Below, one piece after another: positions 7,524 through 12,344 of a DNA stretch of 12,344 bases. A model generated the notes under the pieces. It was given only the letters and a program-made list of their open reading frames with translations. It was not told the DNA's origin and searched no databases. Numbering within the stretch: position 1 is the stretch's first letter; each line of letters starts with the position of its first letter. The stretch comes from Dunaliella salina (Eukaryota > Chlorophyta > Chlorophyceae > Chlamydomonadales > Dunaliellaceae), in contig MU069710.1 in NCBI GenBank assembly GCA_002284615.2, positions 1 through 12,344 of the forward strand, written 5' to 3'. A program made the translations under genes and the position numbers.

Positions 7524-7899
7524 GCTCATGCGAATACTGGCTGCGCGAGGTTGACCTCGTGAAGTACACGGATCAGCAATCCCCTTACTTAGTATCATCT
7601 GATACAGGATCCCATAGCCATTCCCCTCCTACTCCCTCCCCCCTCATTCTCCCAGAAATATACACAGCGCACATGGCTTGCATTTACAATATGCAAGGCA
7701 AGTGTCTCGGTATGATATCCCCGAACCGCTTCCAAATCCTCTACAGGGCTTTTCATGGGGCCAAGCTTGCTGGCATGTATGAGAAAACAACACCAGCTCC
7801 TGGCAGCTTTGCTACTGAGCTGCAAGGGCTCCTTTCCCGCAAATCCATGCTTGAAAGGAAGTACTCTAGCAAGAAGATCAAAGACTCTTTTTCACGAGC

Positions 7900-8320
7900 C
7901 CTTCCAACTCACATATATACTGCCCTCCAAAAATGGGCTTTAGTAACCCAAGAAAAAATGGCCTCCCCACTAGACCACCACCCACAATACCAGAATTACT
8001 GGAGTGCGCACTCCCGAGACACTTTTTTTGGTGCCATGCATAATGCCTTCTCATCCAAATTCTCAGGCTTCTCAGCCTGCCATCCCATTTATGATGAGGG
8101 AATCATGACCCAAGCTTTGCAACATGCCATTTACTCTGCCATTCTCAACATAGAAGCTACTGTCACATTCATGCTCCTTCCGGCTTGGAATAAGGACATG
8201 ATAACCAACCCCTACTCCAAACTTGTCACTGCCTACCCCCACCTCTGTTACGACCTCGGCACCATACCTCGCAAAAAACTTGGTTACAGTGCCCCTCAAT
8301 CCTGCCCTAACCAAGAGATA
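7900..8320 (+). other. PCIF1-type methyltransferase-like domain in copy B
   Basis: Part of the ORF at 7526-10257. KWALVTQEKMASPLDH and FGAMHNAFSSKFSGFSACHP are followed by YDEGIMTQALQHAI, then VTFMLLPAWN and YPHLCYDLGTIP. The known PCIF1-type (phosphorylated-CTD-interacting, m6Am methyltransferase) fold has F-x-A-NPPF-x-E-x-x-M, a helix, then a hydrophobic strand ending in a P-x-W motif. Spacing and hydrophobic pattern agree, but the catalytic NPPF is replaced by CHPIY (8078-8092). Copy E has the same CHP (1913-1921). It is therefore either an inactivated methyltransferase-like module, a divergent one, or a false resemblance. The assignment is from memory of the family pattern, without an alignment. 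Confidence 0.5.
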
Positions 8321-8654
8321 CCTCTACCTCAGCATACCTGGGACTTTCGTATCTTCGCTGTTTGGAACACTGCAGCTCGAGTTCATCTCAACAACCATAA
8401 CAAAGACTTGCTACAAGGCCTGAAAGGAGAATTGAAAGAAGCCACACAGTGGAAGCTGACGAATGTCAGCAGCCACCTAGTCCTAAATTCCATGCATGCT
8501 CACATGCCAGGTTTCAATAAACTATAACGCCTCCCATTGGACAAACAAAACGCCTCCAAGCACCCTAAAAACCCACACATGATCGTCCAAGAAACAGACT
8601 TGGTGCCCAGCCAGTCCAGTGCTATTTTAACTCTCAAAGTTGCTAATTGGAGAA

Positions 8655-9040
8655 CATGGGCTTGCACAGATGGCAGCTGCCTTGTCCACAATGGTAAGCA
8701 AGAAATCGGAGCAGGCGTCTACTGCCCGTCCACTGACAGCAAGAACTTTGTAGAACCTAACGGTGCAGGGTTTATTAAAACCATCACTAGAGCTGAATTG
8801 GCAGCAATTGCTGCAGCTATCATTACCAAACATGCAGACATTGCATCAGACAGCCTCACCTCTCTTGAACAAATATGTAAACAAATTCTTTGCCCTGAGA
8901 AACACCTGAGGCATATCCAAGGAGACGTCCTTTAAATGATTTCAAGTCTCATTAGATACTTCCATGCCAAAATTCGAATTTACAAGGTGAAGTCCCATGC
9001 TGGCATCGCTGGAAATGAATGTGCAGATACTATTGCAAAA
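8655..9040 (+). other. RNase H domain in copy B
   Basis: All the expected acidic and histidine positions are present: Asp in TDGS (8669-8671), Glu in RAELAAI (8795-8797), Asp in ASDS (8849-8851), His in KVKSHAGIAGN (8996-8998) and Asp in NECADTIAK (9026-9028). This is the RNase H1-type fold found downstream of RT in several LINE clades, where it removes RNA from the RNA-DNA hybrid. An in-frame TAA at 8933-8935 splits it between the third and fourth sites. Confidence 0.93.
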
Positions 9041-9453
9041 CATCAGGCAAAGCAAGCCCAGAACTGCGTGGCAGACACCGAGATTCCTGGTGCAGATTTT
9101 GGTGGAAACCCATTTACAAACATTTTTTGGTTAGCCAAGGAAGAAAGAGTGCATACTGCAGGCACATCTGCGGGTCCACCACCCGCCCAAACGCTCACCT
9201 ATTTCCCCAACCTTCAAGACGCCCTCAAATCTCATATGCATTCTAAACACAAGCTTGGATATGCCAATGCCAAAACAGGCTACTACTCTTACTACCAAAA
9301 CTTATTACCGCAAGTAGATAGAAAAATCAGCAATGCCTTCAGAAATATGCCCAACATTTCTGTACCCATAAGCGTACCATCCTGCAGTACCGCACAGGCA
9401 CCCTCTACAACCAAAAACATGCAGAACGTTTTAAAAGGTCAACTGATCCATCT

Positions 9454-9510
9454 TGTCCCCTCCCAGGCTGCCATCATTTGGATAGCGCACTACACATGCT
9501 CTCAGGCTGC
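9454..9510 (+). other. CCHC zinc knuckle preceding the nuclease-like domain
   Basis: CPLPGCHHLDSALHMLSGC, C-x4-C-x7-H-x4-C, conserved in copy A (one substitution). In R2-type LINEs a C-x2-C-x7/8-H-x4-C knuckle lies between RT and the C-terminal restriction-like endonuclease. Both position and spacing match here, except for the longer first interval. Confidence 0.75.
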
Positions 9511-9739
9511 CAAAACCATATCCTTTTCAACATGAATACTGAACGCCATAACATTGCAGGCAGAATGATTACAAAAGCCATCAGCAAATGCCCTGTAGGG
9601 GCAGGCCTGCTCTACACAGACATAGGGAGCGATTTTAAGCTTGCTCAACACAACCTCCAACTCCCAGCACATGCCTCAAATAGAACTTTACCTGCTTACT
9701 CCTTCCCTCGTAAACTGCCAGAGAGGAAAAGACTCAACT

Positions 9740-10100
9740 CCAGTCGACCAGATGCTGTTTTGATCACCCCTATTAATGCCAAACATACTTCTAACGGTGT
9801 TTCTCCTACCCATTCCCATCACGCTATGCGCAGCTCCCCACGGAGGACCACCAGAACTAGCCGCATGAGACAATCCCATGAACTTTATGCAAATGAACGT
9901 CATGTGCACCAAGTAGAAATCAAGTTCTGTGAAGACGCAAGGCCAGAGTATCAGTTCAACGCGGCAAAGCAGCAGCATGCAGACCTTTGTAAAGTTATTA
10001 ACGCTAAAGCTGTTACAATTCACCCTATTTTCCTGGGTAGAGGTGGAACTATCTACACTGAGCATACCCTGAAGCAATTCAAACAACTAGGATTGGATCA
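9740..10100 (+). other. PD-(D/E)XK-like endonuclease domain in copy B
   Basis: SSRPDAVLI (Asp at 9751-9753) and VEIKFCEDARPE (Glu at 9916-9918, Lys at 9922-9924) form a PD...ExK pair, followed by an amphipathic stretch FNAAKQQHADLC with the Gln/His pattern common after the ExK strand. The 55-residue gap contains an R/S/H-rich loop (HHAMRSSPRRTTRTSRMRQS). R2-type elements use a C-terminal restriction-like endonuclease to nick their target, so this is the probable nicking enzyme. The residues are lost in copies A and C, which fits relaxed constraint after insertion. The fold is inferred from motifs alone. Confidence 0.6.
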
Positions 10101-10257
10101 CCAGCGTGCCACGAAGCTTGCTCAACAACTTCATGCCCACTCTGTTCAATATGCCCACAAACTAGTCACCACACGCCGCGCTATTGAAAACAAGAATACT
10201 TCCCACAGACAGGTTCTAGAGCCAGGTGCTTCTAGTAACCCTCCAGATCCACATTAG

Positions 10258-10390
10258 AATTCTTTTTTTCATAACTTGTGGTGGAGGGGGCACACGGCTC
10301 TTTTTGAGCCAATGTGTCTCCTCTTCCTTAATTGATGTAGGGAGAGTTTCTCAGCCTATGCAGTTTTTCTTTTTCTTTTCTTTTCTCTCT
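10258..10390 (+). other. Copy B 3' UTR: conserved hairpin and pyrimidine tail
   Basis: A hairpin spans 10283-10326: the 5-bp stem GGCTC/GAGCC closes a T5 loop, a 3-nt bulge (AAT) follows, and then CACA pairs with TGTG and GGAGGGGG with TCCTCTTCC, allowing G-U pairs. Next come TCCTTAATTGATGTAGGGAG, CCTATGCAG and a TTTTTC/TTTTC tail. The same order occurs in all X copies here. LINE reverse transcriptases such as those of eel UnaL2 and silkworm R2 recognise 3'-UTR RNA structures, so this hairpin is the likely template-recognition signal. Confidence 0.8.
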
Positions 10391-10401
10391 TTCTTGTTTT
10401 C
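10391..10401. repeat. Right target-site duplication of copy B
   Basis: TTCTTGTTTTC, identical to 7513-7523, directly after the T/C-rich tail. Confidence 0.9.
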
Positions 10402-10535
10402 AGTAGCGCGGAATTAGGAGACTACGCTGGCAGAGTTCTGCATGTTGCTGCTGTGCTTCGTCCGACTGATGTTGAGGCCTTGTGTCTTCACAGTATTTGA
10501 ATTCAACTCAATGCACATGAATAAATGCACATAGA
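10391..10535 (-). pseudogene. Family X copy 6, 5' half: PD-ExK-like fragment
   Basis: Minus-strand translation gives VEFKYCEDTRPQHQSDEAQQ and QHAELC, aligning with copy B VEIKFCEDARPEYQFNAAKQ and QHADLC; the ExK residues are intact. About 170-200 nt are deleted between QHAELC and CGCGCTACTGAAAACAAGAA, after which the sequence joins 7333-7523 across the copy B insertion. The right limit near 10535 is approximate. Confidence 0.8.
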
Positions 10536-10745
10536 GAATATTAATTAGGGATTCACGTGCATTGAGAGGGGTTTTCCTCAGTTGCACCTAACCTTCGCTA
10601 ACGATGTTGCAAGGGAGTGAACTGCGCTCCTGACACAAATGCCTGTGGCCTGAGATGGCCACAGCAAGACACTAGGATGGTGCAATGGGTTTGCTTAACA
10701 TCAAAAATGCCTCTTCCCACTCCCATGATCATCCATATTGCTTAC
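10536..10745. other. Unassigned interval
   Basis: Nothing recognisable was found. A short GAGAGGGG/TTTTCCTC stretch at 10563-10580 is weakly self-complementary. The interval is next to a candidate minus-strand exon. Confidence 0.4.
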
Positions 10746-10926
10746 CAGTAATACAGAGAGTGCTACAATGTTACTGACCATAAATAGGGCAAAGAATAAA
10801 AAGGGAGGCAAAACACACCCTACACTGATCAAGGAATAGAGGGACAAGGCACCTTGTAGCCTCCCACCAAGGATGTAAAAGAAAATCCAGTTGAGGAATA
10901 CTGGCCCTGCCCCATGCCAGATCTTG
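10746..10926 (-). CDS. Candidate exon of a membrane protein (weak)
   Basis: Minus-strand open stretch, bounded upstream by a pyrimidine-rich CTCTCATCAG acceptor-like sequence (the alternative TTCTGTCAG lies 10 bp earlier) and downstream by CTG then GTAAGC, a donor-like sequence. It encodes KIWHGAGPVFLNWIFFYILG, then a segment with SLYSLISVGCVLPPFLFFAL and FMVSNIVALSVLL: two or three hydrophobic segments of transmembrane length. I do not recognise a family. It could also be chance, since no second exon was found and the open frame continues beyond both candidate sites (10701-10988). Confidence 0.22.
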
Positions 10927-11035
10927 CTGATGAGAGCTGACAGAAGTTTTCTTGAGGTCCTGACCTGTGCTCCTGTATTTGGAAGCATGGAGTCTGGATT
11001 TCAAGTGGGACACCAGCTGTACCTTGTGACTGATT

Positions 11036-11048
11036 TTTCTTGATGCAA
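11036..11048. repeat. Left target-site duplication of the 52-bp X tail
   Basis: TTTCTTGATGCAA, identical to 11101-11113. Confidence 0.92.
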
Positions 11049-11100
11049 AAAGAAAAAAAAAGAAAAGAAAAACTACGTAGGCAGAAGAACTCTCCCTATC
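11049..11100 (-). mobile_element. 52-bp family X tail, extreme 5' truncation
   Basis: On the minus strand: GATAGGGAGAGTTCTTCTGC, CTACGTAG, then TTTTTCTTTTC and a T9 run. This is only the last part of the X 3' UTR, after the hairpin. Perfect 13-bp flanking duplications (11036-11048, 11101-11113) show it is a discrete insertion, presumably a target-primed event that aborted after about 50 nt. Confidence 0.92.
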
Positions 11101-11113
11101 TTTCTTGATGCAA
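11101..11113. repeat. Right target-site duplication of the 52-bp X tail
   Basis: TTTCTTGATGCAA, identical to 11036-11048. Confidence 0.92.
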
Positions 11114-12290
11114 GATGACAACAGTCTCCCCTTGAGAACTTGATCAAGAGCACGTCTTGTGCTGCTAATTCAAAAATTGCATTTGCTAATATCAAACTGT
11201 AGCGCTCACAGCTTCCTACAGTGATTAAGTTTGTATTGAGGTCCTCAATGGATAGGGTGCTCTCAGCCCCGTGCAAATGTTGCTGCACACTCCCTTTTTC
11301 CTGATGTTTGGCCATACTCTTTCGGATCCGGGGGGCACCTTAGGGGTGAGCTTGAATCATTTTCGGTTCTCATGCTCTCTTCTTTGTCAAATGATTTTGA
11401 AGGACGGAAGTACTCGAGGTATGGCTTCGCGGGGTCGTGGCTGCATTTTCAAAGTAAATGAAATATTTAAATAGTAACTAATGGAGAACAGCAGCTGTGA
11501 GGTATTTGGAACCAACAACACGTGCAGAATGCAGTCCAACATCCTGAACATATGAATTAATAATAATATTCTTTTATGCTTCATGAAACGTGAGGGCCTC
11601 ATCCAGGAAAAGGCTCCACAAGGAACAGCAACTCCAAAGGAGGGAAGCCGAGTGCTGATCCACATGTCCAGCTTCGGACAAGGAACCAAGGGATCCACTG
11701 CTCACAGTGGTTGTGGGCGGTGCTGTGCACGCACATGGAATGGCTTTCTCCGACCCTTTCTAGCGCTGAACGCCGTGCTGGTATACATTGCGAGCCAAGT
11801 TGACAAAGGTGCGCCGTCATGAATTGCGCCTTTTGGAACTCAGTTGGGCATTTGCGGCTTTGTCGGTGGTCCACCTTCGGAAAAGTCCAGCTGGCTACTC
11901 TAAGCTTCTATCGGGTTCAAATCACCTTGAAACCAGAGTAGGCAGTGTTGTTCATGACGTGCAGACACAAAGCAGCAAGCAATTCATCATTTGCACGCTA
12001 CAACTTGAGCGCTCTGAGTGTGTGAGCATGCGCATATGAGCGCATTTGAGCGCAGAAACTCAAACATGGATGTCTGCCTGCCCAGGAACTCCAAATTAAT
12101 CTCCTTAAGTCCATTAAATGATAAAATGACTTGCATGCAAGTTTATTTTTCAGTGTGTACCTGTGAAATGTTACATGTCTATGAGTGCTTGCATGCTTGA
12201 GTATGAGTGGAGATGCTAGCACAGGGTTTGCAGGAACCTTGGCACTACACACAATAAACTGTACATGGCACACTGCATTACGCACTGCAC
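11114..12290. other. Unassigned interval
   Basis: No supported gene. The short open frames on both strands overlap each other and have no recognisable domains. One phrase, TPFFLMFGH at about 11286-11312, resembles the end of Ty3/gypsy integrases but stands alone. GAGCGCAT-type short repeats occur at 12025-12055 (GCGCATATGAGCGCATTTGA). Confidence 0.4.
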
Positions 12291-12306
12291 TGCACGCACG
12301 CACGCG

Positions 12307-12344
<38 letters not shown>
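12291..12344 (+). repeat. Alternating pyrimidine-purine tract (CA/CG)n, running off the window
   Basis: 54 bp of perfect pyrimidine-purine alternation: CGCA units, then a CGCGCGCG core, then (CA)14 from 12317 to the window end. Such tracts readily adopt Z-DNA under supercoiling. It continues past the right edge. Confidence 0.95.

Larger units (their letters stand above)
7526..10257 (+). pseudogene. Family X polyprotein, C-terminal part: PCIF1-like domain, RNase H, zinc knuckle, PD-ExK nuclease-like
   Basis: One reading frame covers 7526-9340, with in-frame TAA at 8525-8527 and 8933-8935. It shifts by an inferred 1-nt deletion near 9341 (NAF then R/KYAQ, compared with NAFW in copy C) and continues to the TAG at 10257, about 910 codons in all. 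Order: linker (IYNMQGKCLGMISPNRFQIL); PCIF1-like domain, about 7900-8320; RNase H, about 8655-9040; a conserved region ending ILQYRTGTLYNQKHAERF; zinc knuckle, 9454-9510; nuclease-like domain, about 9740-10100; and a basic tail ending SSNPPDPH. In an intact element this would follow the RT and act with it in target cleavage and cDNA synthesis. The RT is missing here through 5' truncation. The GTG at 7559 is not a real start. Whether the TAA codons are simple mutations or recoded is discussed in the findings. Confidence 0.85.
7524..10390 (+). mobile_element. Family X non-LTR retrotransposon copy B, 5'-truncated insertion
   Basis: A 2,867-bp insertion bounded by the 11-bp duplication TTCTTGTTTTC. 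It starts in the middle of the ORF, downstream of the RT, and ends in a 133-bp 3' UTR with a hairpin and a T/C-rich tail. 5' truncation and a variable-length duplication of 11-13 bp are hallmarks of target-primed reverse transcription. It was inserted in antisense orientation into an older copy of the same family. It is the least decayed copy in the window. Confidence 0.9.

Noticed and set aside
9688..10086. 132-residue minus-strand open frame
   Set aside because: It is the shadow of the copy B PD-ExK-like region on the opposite strand.

Overview
This window looks like repeat-dense nuclear DNA from a eukaryote with a large genome. It holds microsatellites, a non-autonomous DNA transposon and nested, 5'-truncated non-LTR retrotransposons. 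No intact host gene, rRNA or tRNA was recognised. The lineage cannot be fixed from the sequence. RNase H and a PD-ExK nuclease in one LINE is weakly reminiscent of algal elements, but that is only a hint.

Two related retroelement families, here called X and Y, explain most of the recognisable content. Piecing the copies together, the long ORF runs: reverse transcriptase, a linker, a domain resembling the PCIF1-type N6-adenine methyltransferase fold (but with CHP where NPPF is expected), RNase H, a CCHC zinc knuckle, and a PD...ExK endonuclease-like C-terminus. Family X ends in a 3' UTR with a long conserved hairpin and a pyrimidine (TTTTC)n-like tail. Family Y ends in a different, GC-rich UTR.

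Layout. 1-97: truncated X tail, followed by Y UTR (98-134) and a Y C-terminal remnant (about 165-310). 311-1267 (-): X copy A, inserted into that Y remnant, whose 3' side resumes at about 1268. 1322-2150 (+): degenerate RT plus methyltransferase-like copy E. 2150-2890: unassigned DNA with palindromic, tandem and polypyrimidine tracts. 2894-3562: a 669-bp hAT-like MITE with 16-bp TIRs and an 8-bp TSD. 3676-5334 (+): Y copy C (RNase H to nuclease), followed by two 228-bp-period UTR units, the second interrupted by a 106-bp X tail with its own TSD. 6573-6667, 7102-7332 and 7333-7523 (-): further X 3' ends. 7524-10390 (+): the best-preserved X copy, B. It sits inside the copy at 7333-7523 / 10391-10535 and is flanked by an 11-bp TSD. 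11049-11100 (-): a 52-bp X tail with a perfect 13-bp TSD. The remainder is mostly unassigned; one weak membrane-protein exon candidate lies at 10746-10926. The window ends in a Z-DNA-prone (CG/CA)n run.

All retroelement ORFs here are broken. Copy B is the closest to intact: two in-frame TAA codons and one inferred 1-nt frameshift over about 910 codons, with the RNase H, zinc-knuckle and PD-ExK residues all present. The most interesting biology is the methyltransferase-like domain inside a retrotransposon ORF, and the hairpin-plus-pyrimidine tail, which is mobilised even in copies as short as about 50-110 bp.
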